Source: Trochalopteron elliotii (lineage: Eukaryota; Chordata; Aves; Passeriformes; Leiothrichidae). Taken from it: 64,000 bases of DNA. The number at the start of each line of letters is the position of its first letter. Within the stretch, counting starts at the first letter, position 1. The notes beneath the pieces were generated by a model. The model saw only the letters and a program-made list of their open reading frames with translations, was not told where the DNA came from and did no database searches. Positions 12,561 to 24,893 of the stretch are shown one piece after another. The position numbers were made by a program, and so were the translations under genes. The stretch lies in contig JANPWX010019815.1 of NCBI GenBank assembly GCA_024734555.1, positions 498,982 through 562,981 of the forward strand, given 5' to 3'.

Positions 12561-15500
12561 ACCAGTTCTCACAACCAAGGGTTGTCAGGTCAGGTAAAGC
12601 CTTGCTGCAGTCCCCAGAAGAAACTGCACCCAATACAGCCATACCCAAGACAGCTGTCAAGTAACTGATAGCTGTGTAAATACTCCAAACTAAACTCCAC
12701 CATCAGCTGGAAAACTTCAGGAATCTGTATATAATTGTTCAGCTAACCTGACCCATAGTCCCTGCTGGTAGAGATAGCTTTTACCTGTATGACTTGCACT
12801 TACATATTATTGGGTGGGAAACACAATATTCAGAAGTTATAGAAAATATCTATACAAACTATTTGAAGTCTCACATTGGAAGGTCTTTCCTGGAAAAGTC
12901 GTGCAATGTGGGAAAGCAGATTGAGTCAGAATCTAAAACTAGGTTCGCTACTTCACAGTTCTTAGTGATTTCTCCTCTTGAGGAGGCCTGTGCATGTCCC
13001 TTAGACATCAAACAATGACCATCAGGCACAAAAGATGCTTAAAATTTGTTTTTCAGTATTTTGGGACCTAAGACATAAAATGACTCTTCCCAAATCAGGC
13101 CCTAAAAAAGACAAAACAGTGAAAACCCAATATATACTGAGTTCCTCATCTTGTCTGAATTTTTTTTTGACTCAGTTTTTTCAACATACTCTCCTGGAGC
13201 AAGACGGTTTTGAAGAAGCAGTGGCCAATCAGCATTTTGGGTTTTTAGCATTTGGACTTTGAAACAAACAAACAAAAAAAACCCCAATGTTGGTCTAAGT
13301 CCTTATGTGTATGGTAGAAGAAGAGCTGCAAACAACATCAACTGCAAAACATCAAGGCAAAAAAAACCCCCAAAAACTTCCTAAGTGGCCTGGTGATGTA
13401 ACTTTAGCGAAAAATCAAGATGGGAAGAGCAGTAAGGGGAGAAGACATGGATACAATTCTTGACACAAAAAGTTACAAATGCATTTGAGTCGCATTTTGG
13501 GTTTCTCCACAAACAGCGTTATTACTACACACTTTCTCAAGTGCGCTGAAATGAAGTTGAGGGCATAAGCTCCAGGGAGGGCGGGGAAGAAAAGCAAGCC
13601 TCATGGAAGAACAGCTGAAGATGGGGAGATAGCACTGGCCGCAGTAGCGCTGTTTTTCCTTAAGGGGTCACTACTTAGCAAGGAGGGAACCTACTTCAGC
13701 GAATGTAAGGGACTGTTGGCTAACAAAGTGTACTTTTAAAAAATCTCGACATAAACTGGTTTTCTGTACTCTGCAAAATCTAAATACTCAAACATTATCT
13801 TCAGGCTGTGTTCATCAGTATTAAACCATCATTCCAGGGAGTTATCAGCACTGATACACCATGAGCGAGACATAGGGTGCCTCCCCACCAAAGACCCTGT
13901 TTTTGAGGGTGAGATGCGGTGGAAGGACCCTAGCAGCTGAAGAATGCATTCAAAATGACAGCTTAAAAATGAAACTCCAGATGAATTCCTGCACCATGTC
14001 TTTTAGAAGTGGGAAATTTCTCAGAAAAACATACCAGAAATCTGTTCCAGAAATAAGCCTATTATTCCGAGAAGAAGGATTATAATTCATTTTATACAAT
14101 GTGTCATAGATCCACAGCTGAAGGCTGTGATTTACTCCTGTATACCCCAATGCCAAAGAAGGTGGTACTGCTCACCCCATGTAAGTCTGCCTCTCCTTCT
14201 CCGCTGTTGCCATCTGTGAGATACTTCAGCAGAGTGGGTAGCAGCTGATTTAACACCATGTTAACACAGCCATTTTACCCCCTCAGCTGCAGAGCTGTGG
14301 TAAAGAGCTGGCTTGTCAGAAATCAGCCAGAAAATGCCCAGTGTACATCAGTCTTCTGAGCTAGTATAGCACAGTCCAATCTACTGTAGTATTTCCAGAA
14401 AGTGAAATATTTTATCTCTTCCTACAGCCAAGGGCCACTTTGGGCTTCTGGAACTAGAGAGATGGGACCATTCACATAATTTCAGTGGAATTGGATCTGT
14501 AGCTCAGACATGTTGCACAATCTCACAACAATTGCATAGTTGCTTGCAGAACAGCAAACGTTCACGTACATCAGTTCATCATAGGACAGGTAAAAAGGAG
14601 GGCTGCCTACTTGTCACCAATACACAGGTAGAGATTGTCTATGGAGTTTTTACATCTTTTTGCTATTTCCATGTCAACTTGTTCAACAAAAACTAAGCTT
14701 TGCCTATGCCCAATCTCATCTCATTGTTGTAGTCTGGCTCTTCTGGACCTCTGCACTATGTGAACTTGCTCACATCATGTGCAGAATGCTGATGTAAGTC
14801 TAACATCAGCACTCGTATATATTTCACTCGTATATACACCTCTGAAAAATGTAATGCAAGCTAGAAGAGACAGATGAGTAAACAAAATTAAACAAAGCAT
14901 GCTCCAGAGTAACAAACGGTTGAATATAATTTCAACAATCTGTTTTTCTTTTGTTTCTAAGTTCATTTTTACAAACACACTGACCTTACAAAGGGGACAT
15001 AATTACAAATACTTTGAATACTTTACCAAGAGAGAAAAAAAGTAGTTGAAGACTTTTTTTTCCCCTATGAGTACAGAAAATGTACTTATTTAACAAAATC
15101 AATTCCTGAATTGATAATTAAGTTCATGGTTTAATCCTGTTCTCATTCTTCCCCAGACTGGGGACTGCCATTTTCTTTTTCTTCATTTTGTGCTCCTTAA
15201 AACCCATGAAGACACGTGGAAAACAATTTGCATGAACTTCAAAACTGCCTGTTGCCCTCCACTGGTGGCAAAAAAAGAATAAGAACCATCATCCTAAACA
15301 GGATGAAATGGGAACGATGTATTGTAAACATAACTGTGAATGAAATACAACCTTATCTTAAGTTCGATTTGAAATTTTGTCAGCAGCTAAGCATCATGTC
15401 TTTGACATCAACTCAGCTGAGTCAGGACAACTGTACCTTTTGTTTGACTGACATTTTGAAGACGCAAATCTTGATTACACAGAAGTATCCTAACAGTGGT

Positions 15501-18500
15501 TTAAAGGTCAAGGCAACATCTTTGGCAACAGCAGCAATCGTGACAGGTGATGACGTCCCATTAACGTCTCTTTTCAGGAAATTCAGAGTTGTTTGTACAT
15601 GTATCTGTATATACATTGCTATAAAACAAGGCCTGATAGCCTCCAATTTGCCAACAATTTTTACAGACTCAATTTGTTGAAACTTAGGAAACTTTCACAG
15701 CAAGATAAATGGGTACTTTAATGTCTAATGTTTCAGAACTTTTTTATGTTTTTCAGTCCCTACTATGAATATATGCATATACAAGTACACACAGTGCTAA
15801 CCCCATTAATGTGCAAGACATTGATGCGGTTTGGTGTGGGCTGAATGTCTCTACAGACTACTACACTCCTGAAATACATCATTAGTTATAAGCCAGGCTA
15901 TGACCTCTGAAAATAACTAAGCAAAAAGGCATGGAAGGTGAAAACCTACTAATAGGAATAATTTGGCTTTCCCTGTTTGAATCTGAACTATTCCAGCACT
16001 GGCAGTGAGGACTGCTCTGAAGATTGACAGCTCTTTCACATTGATATATGTCCACTGACTCTTTTTCAGTCCAGACATTTTCTCTCATGGAAGTAAATCC
16101 AAATTAATTTTTTAAATGTATATTAAAACCTCATTCAATTTCTGTGTGGATATTCTAATTCAAGACTAAAGAAAAATATGAAATTAGGTTCAGATCTATT
16201 CACTTGATAAGGTAAAGAAGTCTAATCACATTAAAAGCACCTTTGATTAAAAATGCTGAAACAGAGTTTTAATGTGATTTAACAAATTCACATTAAATGC
16301 ATAGCTTTTTTGGATCCAGACTGATTTTTGTCTCTGTGGGCAAGAGTTTAGTGACCAGGCATGATAGTCCCCATTGTCCTGGTGCTGTTGTGAGGGACCA
16401 AAAAGGTCTTCCAAATTAGACTGGCACACTCTATGCATAAATCCGTGGTTAATTTGTACCCCATCATAATCACCCTTATCTCTGTGGTAACACATCTCAA
16501 AATGAATGTTGGTCCCAGCCCCTTCCAAGCCTGCATTCTCATGGTCAGCAATCTCAAAGTGTGCCCTGCCCAGTGGGTTTGGGCATGCTGTTTCTGTCTC
16601 TGGGCCATCATGTCACATGGATATGCCTTGTGTGGTGTTAACACCCTGAGGACAGAAGAGTTCTGGCTTTCCTGATTCCCCACAAGCCCTCTCTGCTGCA
16701 ACCACAAGCTGGCCTGTCCTGCAGTAAGCTGACTGAGAGAGCACTGGCACCAGCATCCATCCCTGCCATACTGCAGGAGCAAAATTTCTGCTCTTGGCAG
16801 GGTGCAATTTACTGACACATCCCAGTGTCCCTGATGAGATCAGCTGGCTGAGGGGTCTCCAAGGCTCCACTTTGAGCCTTTCCTCCACAGGCTCTGTGAA
16901 GAAAACAACTTCCTTTTGGAACCCATCAGTGCAATACAAGGACTCTGGAGCATGTTCTGCCCACACCCTCATCCAAGGTGTTTACAGCTTTCTCTATGAG
17001 ATTATCTCAGTGGTAAACAACCTCCAAGATGTATCATCTCCAAAGCACCCCTGTGGGAGTGTGGCAAAGCTGCTAGCTTCTTTCCTTACAAGGGGAACAG
17101 GACTTAGAGGCTATTTAGGTCAAGCAAGAATCTCTCATCTTTGGAGCTCCAAACTCATCATAATCTGGTCATTGACGCAGTACCTTGAGTCAGGCACACA
17201 AGCTTCATGTTCATCACCTGAGGAGCATTCAGTGTCTGATGGTGGGAATCACAACTGCCACGTCTGCTAAGCAAGGAACTAACAAAGCATTAACAATAAA
17301 ACAGGATTTCTCACTGAAGCTTTGGAGGCTTTCAACTCCATGCTGCAAGGAGGTGTCTTCACAGCCCCAAAGTGAAACAAAAACACCAGAGAAAGATACT
17401 ATTTGAAAAGGATTGTAACAAAGGACTGCCTCCCTCCTCCATGTGCTTACGGTTCAGCAGTGGCAAATGTCCTCTCCCCAAGAAGGAGAAATCTGAGCTC
17501 AACTTCTTCACTTGCCTGAAGAGATGCAAATGCACATCTCTCAGGAGACAGTCAGGCTCTTAGACAGCTTTGCCAGAAATTTTGGACTGGTGAAATACTC
17601 CGGAGAGCAGGACCTGGAACTGAAACCACCTTTTCTTTCACACAAGCTCTTGGACAGACAAGTACCATGCTTTCTTTCTTTGTCTCCATCCCAGTACGTG
17701 GTGAGACAACTTAGAATAGACTGACTAAGGATATTCTCTTGTTTAAACATACCAACAAGTCTAACACCATAGACCACACATGCAGATATATATTTTTTGC
17801 ATGGATTTCACTGAGAGCTCAGCTAAAAGTCCTGCAGTTAAATGCAGAAATTGTTTGGATACATTCCATCATTAATATACAAAATGAATGATGTGACTTC
17901 CCTTTTGTACATACCTACTCACACACACATGTTCACAGCCACTCCAGAACTGCCTTGATTCAACTGGAGCTTTTGCTCCACATGAAAATCAGTTAGATGA
18001 CCAGCTGTAAACAAAAATATACTGCTGATGGGGACAGGGCTCTCTGTGTGGGCTTTGTCTTCCCCATAACTCTTCTCATTTAAATCCCAAGCAAAAATGA
18101 ATAAGTAGAGTGTTAGGGAGGATGTACAGTCACTGCAGTTTTGTTTTAAGGTTTTCATCCAGCAAGAAAATGAAGATGTGTCTAATCAAAGCCTGAAACA
18201 GTGGTAAGATTCCCTCCTGTGGCTTATTTATGTAAGATATTTATATTGATAGCTAGCAAATCTTGACTCTTTGGCGCAGGCTTCAAAAATTTGTGTGATT
18301 AATTGCAGTGTCCCTTGTAAAATCCATGGTTTAGCAGGCATTATATCATGCACGAGAGTATTTCTATAAAAACTCCTTTGCTTAAAGCCAGACACACACT
18401 TAGGTACTTTTCACAAATGGGGTTTGGGAAAAATTGTTCTTTCAGAAAGTTTTCATGCCTTTTCCTTTCTAAATAAGTAGAACTTGAAGTAGAAAATAGA

Positions 18501-19495
18501 AAGTATGTCTGATATGCCATTCCTCCTATCAAAGTTTCTCAGCTGCAACCTTTACTGAGAATTTTCTATGAGCAATATGTTGTTTTCACTGAGTTGTTTC
18601 AGAAAGTTGTATGCATTTCCCATCACATCCAAGCAAAAGATAATTTTGGTAGGCTTGCCTCAAAAAGAGAAATATGGTGTGCAGGGGTATCATTTCATGC
18701 TGTGAAATAAGGATTGAAGTGAAAGGTTAAATAGGAAACTAGTCAAGTGGTAAATTAAAGCCCAGGGAAATCCAGTTATTTCAAGACTCAAAAAATAATG
18801 TTTTGAAATTGTGTTTAACACAGTGCACTGGTGGGTAGGGTGGAGGTGGGGTTTACCTGCAGACAGGCCAGTGTGAAACTGTGTATTTGTCTCTTTCAAA
18901 CCCTGCCAACCATAGCAGGTAGAGAAGATGAGGGGGTGAGGAGCGGGCAGAGGGAGGAATGTACCCCAAATACATCTAGGGGCTCAGTAGTTATCCTAAG
19001 AACATAGTACCTGGCTGAAATACAGGAGTTGGGGGGTACAAATCCAGAAAATTGCTCTCTAGTTCTTGTAATCTCCTTTGGAAGCCTGCTCCTGGCCAGT
19101 ATTAGAAAATGGATGTTAAGCTAGATGGGACATTAGTGTGTACTGATATGACTAGTTCAGTATTCTTTAACTTTGCATTCAATTAAACAAGCGTATAAGG
19201 TTTCAGGTCACTATAAATCTTCATTATATTTTAAAAAGCAAGTAGTGACTGTAGTGACCTGTGAGTGCTGGTTTAGAGTTCATAGGAACTTGTTACTTCT
19301 TCCCAGACTAATTACTTTCCAGTTCTTCCATAAATGCAGAGACTTGTTAAGTCCTGTTGCCTTAGCTCCCTGTGACAGTAATGGACTCTGGACCCTCACT
19401 GTCACTGTCTCATAGCTCCTAATTTTGAGGCATCAGAAATTAAAAAGTTGTACACCTAATAAAAGTTTGCCAAGGCAGAGTTAAAACCTCATTTT
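12561..19495. other. Unique sequence, no gene recognised
   Basis: No CR1, RNA gene or known domain is seen. Several mid-length open frames occur (154 codons at 15216-15680 +, 156 codons at 16348-16818 -, 158 codons at 16794-17270 +). None resembles a known family or shows a clear splice-site pair at its ends. The block 16350-17300 is relatively poor in stop codons on both strands, which is odd but not evidence of coding. A short (CAAA)n run is at 13263-13280 and a 12-base direct repeat (CACTCGTATATA) occurs twice near 14809-14836. Confidence 0.55.
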
Positions 19496-19499
19496 AAAA

Positions 19500-19632
19500 A
19501 GTTGGTGGTTTGGGTCTTTTGTCGTTGTTTTTTGCTTGGTTTTGTTGTTGTTGCTTGTTTGCTTCTGTTTGGGGTTTTTTTGTTTGTTTGTTTGTTTTTG
19601 GTTGGTTTTTTGTTTGGTTGGTTTTTTTTCAT
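19500..19632 (+). repeat. T/G-rich simple repeat, (TTTG)n and GGTTTT-like
   Basis: About 130 bases almost entirely T and G on the + strand, including a clean run of TTTG units at about 19580-19598 and several GGTTTTTT or GGTTGG words. It is low-complexity simple sequence. A similar but shorter tract is at 30940-30999. No coding or RNA function is implied. Confidence 0.85.
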
Positions 19633-20115
19633 GGCTTTACAAAATCACAAATGAAGGTGATATGGGTTGAATAATGGTGGTGGGAAATTTGAATTAAGCA
19701 CAAAATATCAGACAAAAGGCTAAGGATAAGTTTGTTTGGCAAAAGATGTGGTTAGAAAGGTGGTGAATATAATGTGAAAGTTGAAGAAAAATCCACAGGT
19801 GAGACCCCTGGGGATTGAAAATTAGTATGGCTCCTTTTAAGTCCATGGAAACGGTGATTTTCATGCCTGAAAATTTGTCCCTGACACATCATGGTTACAT
19901 TCGGTTGATTCCCAGTTTAAAGTATGTAGATAACAAATAATTTTCTGTCTGCTGACTAATTCCTCCCTTTCTAAAGGAAGTCTGAACATGGAGTCAGGTG
20001 GGAGAGCCCCAGCAGTGTAAGTGTTCTGATCTAATCAGACTGCTGTGATTTCCTCTGTGGATAAAACTTTCGTGTAATATTCTTTAGACAGAACTCTTTC
20101 CAGGTCTCAAGTCAT

Positions 20116-20135
20116 ACACACACACACACACACAA
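20116..20135 (+). repeat. (AC)n microsatellite
   Basis: About nine to ten uninterrupted AC dinucleotides, long enough to be polymorphic. It is the only clean dinucleotide microsatellite I found in the window. Confidence 0.9.
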
Positions 20136-20139
20136 ACCA

Positions 20140-23100
20140 AATACAACTCAGAAGGTGCTGTGGGGCCACACAGATATCAGTAAACACAATACTTCAGAGT
20201 ACTTGAAGACTGAAATACATGTATATTTAATGTCCTTTTGGTTCATTGAAAAATTCCTACATGTTGTACTGCCAAGTTTCAGTGCTTAAAAAACACAAAT
20301 AACTGTAATCTGGGTACTTCCTTTTGGGGCAAAGTTTTTTAAAAACCTTCATTAATCCTACCTCTATGAAAACAATGCAGAACACAGTTGTCAGGGAATA
20401 AAATGTGTGGTGCCTCTGTCACTAAATTCTTTCAAGTAGTTTTAATTGACTCATAAAACATTCAAAAGTGAGCCAAGACAGGAATCCTATTACCCTAAAT
20501 GTACTGGTTCTATACAGCTTGCTAGTAAAGCACTGGAAGTTGTGGGAGCACTTCACTGAGCACAGAAAGAAAGTATTTTAATGGCAATTCCTCCTGCAAG
20601 TTTATTCATGAGTTACAATTGACAATGAATGTGATATTCCACAAGCTCAGACCTTTGCCTGTTCATGATTAACCCACAGAAAGACTGCAAATATGTTCGT
20701 AATAGGGGAGCATATGAAAGTGGTATTTGTTAATTTGATTCCTGTGTGTAGCTCTATGTGGGCTCATTATGCAAGCCCATTTAATCCTGTAGTTTGCTCC
20801 TGAGCTATTCACCACAGCTGCCACAGAGAATTTGGTAATGTAGAGTTACCACCTCAACTATGGCACTAGTAACCAAATTCTCAATGTTTATATCTGGAGA
20901 TGGGAAGGTAATATTTATAACCAAAACCAAGGTCTGAACCTAATCAGAGGGCAGACAACAGCCATTCTTTTCTCCATGCTGATACTCCATGCTGATCTCT
21001 ATTCTCTGTCAAGGGGCATTAAACATTCTGCAGGTAAATGGTGGTCAGACTCCTATTAGCATTAAGTTTGCCACTTAAATTGTGTGGTATTTCCAGAGAA
21101 AAATGCTTTATAGCAAAAGCCAAGAGAATACAATTAACCATATCCTGATGACTTGATAAGAATCTGTTAGTGAAAGCTATTTCCTTGAAATCTTCTGGGT
21201 AACTGATGTGTTCCCACTGAGTGGTTTCAGGACAGTACTAGTGATAGCAACATATTGAACAAAGATAAGAGAAGACATTTTAGTCAAGTTTCTTCACAAG
21301 GGATCAGTTGCCCAAGGACACTGACCAAAACAACCAACTCCAAAGGATCTTGAGAGACAAGCAAGTAAGTTGTCCAAGAAGATTACCCCTGGGGAATGCA
21401 CACTTCCAATACAGTACATTAAGAATTACCAGAACAATACCTGCAATTTTCTTCTCTCAGGGAAGAAGTTCTCTTCTTACACAGGGTAAAAAAATTAAAG
21501 ATAATTTACTTGCAAGCACTAAACTCAGCTGTACCATTCTTAGTGTTGCAGGATCATGGTAAGCAAAAAAAACTTGGAGGCATTCTACTCTCAGTCAATA
21601 CTGCAAGGAAATTGGAAAAGAAAATATTGTGAATTCAAGGGTTTGGAAGCTTGATGGAAAGCTCGGTATTTTTCTGAATTGCCTAAGAAACTGCTAAAAC
21701 AACTTCTCAGTAGGCTGACTTTTGAGGGACAAAGAGAAGGAGAGAAAAAAATAAACAGCGACCCAAAAATTCATGCACATATCAGGTGTTTACAGCACAG
21801 CTTTTTCATGCCATTCCAGAAATATCAACAAAAACCAGAATATGAGACAAAGGCAGGTAACAAAAAACAAAATTGTCAGAAAAGTAATAAAAGCACTTCT
21901 GTACTCCGTGCAAGAGTCCTGAAAATCCAAACTGTCTAGTGCCACTGCGCTCCCTTTCCCTGGCTGCAGGATGAGCAGCACTAGCATGCCACACTGCCTT
22001 GCAGGCTTCCCCATGTGCTCCTTTCAACTTCTGGAGGCAGAACTCGAGGCCTATCAAGTTAACGGCAGGAAAAAAATCAGGTTTAGCCTGTGTTTTTCAA
22101 ACACCTTCTGAAAAACCTTACTAGAGCCTCACTGCACAGACAAAGTGCAAAGTAATGGATAAAGAAATCTCTTGTGTGCGTGGGTTGAATTGCAGTCTGC
22201 AACAGCAGATGGTCCAGCAGGTGCATGACTTGTCTACAGCAACAGGATGCAAAAGATATTAAAGAATTTGATGAAGTGTCTGATGGTCAGGGACACCTCA
22301 AGAAAATAAGTCACATTGATACAGATCCCAGTGTTCTGGCAAAAACGAGTAAGTAATGAGAGAACTGTCCTGAGTAAAGTGCTGTGAGAGAGAGGATAAG
22401 CTGCACTAGTTTGGAGGGAATAATTAACTAGCAAGAGTTGCTGTAATAAAATCAAAATAGTTAAGGATCAGCAAAGCAATCAAATGCAAAGGCTGTTCAA
22501 TGTGAACAACTGGAGAAGGCAGGCCTAGTTTTGAAAAGTCACTTTTCTGAACTTACTGTAGTTTCTTAGGTAAGCTAATGTCTTTGGCAGGCTGTAATGT
22601 GATGAAGAGAAAGAAGTGCTGTGACTTTCCTTGGAGCAGAAGAGTGCCCTAGCATCCAGGCTGACCCCACACTCTGCAACCCAAATTGCCTGAGGATCTG
22701 GATGGGGTGGATGCAGTGAGCAGACTGAAAAAAAATAAAAGTATCAACATTCAGAAGCTTTTGGTGTCTGAAATGTTTGGGGAGTAGTGTTTAATCTCCT
22801 GTGGCTCTGGCATAGCTCTGTACAATTGCAAAATTTGCTCAAGAGGGGAGGAGCTTTCTCACTCCCATGTGTTTATTGTCTTTCATTCATATATATTTCA
22901 TAGGATATTTTCAAAACCTTTAATTATCTGCATATTGGACTTGAGACCACAATAAAAACCCTCTTTCGCCTCACTTCTCCTGTGTTCTGTAAGAACCCAA
23001 ACGTGCTTCCAGCAAAATTCCCCCTTGCATGTCCATTTCTTTCAGTTCATCAGTGCACACCTTTGGCCTTAAGACAGCTGTTTTGCTCTTCTTCATTCTG

Positions 23101-23450
23101 CTGAAACCCTTGGACTTTTTCCTTTTTCAGGAAGGAAATGCTCATGGCTTGGAAACTGCAAATACAACCTCTCAGCCTCAGCTGACACTGCACCCATTCA
23201 CCCAAAAGAAAATCCAACCCATGCTTCAGACATTGCATGTAATGTTTACAGGTTGTGGTTACATTTAAAGCAGTTTATCTTTGTTCTTACCAATCAAAAA
23301 TGTGAAGAATTTAAAGCAAGTTTGAACAAAAAGGTGGGATATGAGTCAGCTTCTTCAGTCATCAGTGGTTTTACATGGTCAATTAGTTACTATTTACTTT
23401 AACATCCGTAGATGCCTTCTGGTAATTGGTAAGGAAATGTCATTGTTCAC
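20140..23450. other. Unique sequence, no gene recognised
   Basis: No repeat family or gene is recognised. A strong acceptor-like sequence (pyrimidine run ending in CAG at about 23130) is followed by about 110 bases of open frame and a weak GTAATG donor near 23238; this is noted only as a weak exon-like pattern. A 13-base tandem duplication (TCCATGCTGATMY) is near 20975-21000. Confidence 0.55.
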
Positions 23451-23451
23451 C

Positions 23452-24146
23452 TCCAAGAAACAGCAGCTCTGTGGAGAAGGATCTGGGGGTTCTGGTGGAC
23501 AACAAGCTGTCCGTGAGCCAGCAGTGTGTCCTGGGGGCCAAGAAGGCCAATGGGATCCTGGGGAATAGGAAGAGCATTGCCTGCAGGTTGAAGGAGGTGG
23601 TCCTGTCCCTCTACTCAGCCCTGGTAAGGCACATCTGGAATATTGTGTCCAGTTCTGGGCTCCTCAGGACAAGAGAGACAGGGGGTTCCTGAAGTGGGTC
23701 CAAGGGAAGCAATGAAGATGATGGGGTGAGAGGAGAACCTCACTTGTGAGGAAAGGCTGGAGGGAGCTTGTTCAGTGTTGAGAAGAAACGAGTGATAGGG
23801 GACCTTATCAATGTCTATGAGTATCTGAAGGAAAGGTGTCAGCGTATGGAGCCAGGCTCTTCTCAATGGTGCCCAGCAACAGGACAAGGGGCAAGGGGCA
23901 GAAAATGATGCACAGGAAGTTTCACCTGAACATAAGGAAGAACTTCTGTGTTGTGTGGGTGACCATGAATCTGAACAGACTGACCAGAGAGGTTGTGAAA
24001 TCTCCATCACTGGAGATATTTAAGAACCATCTGGTGCCATGTTCCCGTGCCATGTTCTCGGGGGAGGCTACTTTAGCAGGGAGGTTGGACCAGGAGACTG
24101 TGGTCCTTTCCAACCTGGCCCATTCTGTGATTCTCTGGTTCTGTGA
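23452..24146 (+). mobile_element. CR1 LINE fragment, 5'-truncated, + strand
   Basis: A 5'-truncated copy of the avian CR1 non-LTR retrotransposon. Characteristic CR1 wording runs in order: the segment describing GAGAAGGATCTGGGGGT near 23476, TCTGGGCTCCTCAGGA near 23656, AGGACAAGGGGCAAGGGGC near 23881 and GAGAGGTTGTGAAATCTCC near 23986. It finishes with the CR1-type end CATTCTGTGATTCT near 24121. CR1 copies lack a poly(A) tail and end in short octamer repeats, as here. Reading frames across it are broken by stops, so it encodes no intact reverse transcriptase. A second CR1 begins exactly where this one stops. Confidence 0.9.
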
Positions 24147-24893
24147 AAGTGAGTTGCAAGGTCCTGCATCTGGGCCAGGACAATCCCAGAGACACGTACA
24201 GCATGGTGGAGAAGTGATTGACAGCAGCCCTGAGGAGAAGGACTTTGGTGGATGAAAATTCAACATGACCCAGCCACATGCCCTCAAGAGCCCTGAAAGG
24301 CAATGGGATCCTGGGCTGCATCAAAGCAGCGTGGACAGCAGGAGAGGGAGGGGATTCTGCCCCTCTGCTCTGCTCTGGTGAGACACCATCTGGAATCCTG
24401 CATCCAGCTCTGAGGCCACTGAATAAGGACATGGAACTATTGGAGTGAGTCCACTGACAGGGTAGGAAGTTGATAAGAGGACTATAGCCCCTTTCCTAAG
24501 AAGACAGACAGAGGAAGTTGGGTCTGTTCATCCTGGAAAAGGGAAGGCTGTGTGAAAACTTCATAGCAGCCTTCCAGTATTTAAAGGGCTCTACAGGGAA
24601 GCTGGAGAGGGACTCTTCATCAGGAGCTGTAGTGATAGGGCAAAGAGAAATGGGTACAAATTTAAAGAGGAGAAATGTAATTTAGATAGTGGGAATAAAT
24701 TTTTTCCTGTAAGGGTAGTGAAACACTGGAACAGGCTGCCCAGGGAGTTGTGGATGCCCCAACCCCGGCGCTGTTCAAAGCCAGGTGGGATAAGGACTTG
24801 AGCAACCCAGTCTAGTGAGAGGTGTCCCTGCCCATGGCAGCGAGATGATCTTTAAAGTCCATTCCAACACCTTAACATTCTATGATTCTGTGA
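24147..24893 (+). mobile_element. Second CR1 LINE fragment, head to tail with the first
   Basis: Another CR1 3' portion in the same orientation. Landmarks are GTCCTGCATCTGGGCC near 24161, GCAGCCCTGAGGAGAAGGAC near 24223, CTGGAACAGGCTGCCCAGG near 24727, TGTCCCTGCCCATGGCAG near 24823 and the terminal TTCTATGATTCTGTGA ending at 24893. It differs in sequence from the copy immediately upstream and is probably a different CR1 subfamily or age. All frames are interrupted. The exact junction suggests that one element inserted into the terminal octamer repeat of the other. Confidence 0.9.

Noticed and set aside
23836..24432. ORFs of 119-139 codons in the CR1 pair
   Set aside because: They lie in CR1 3' sequence and occur on both strands; they are element sequence, not host genes.
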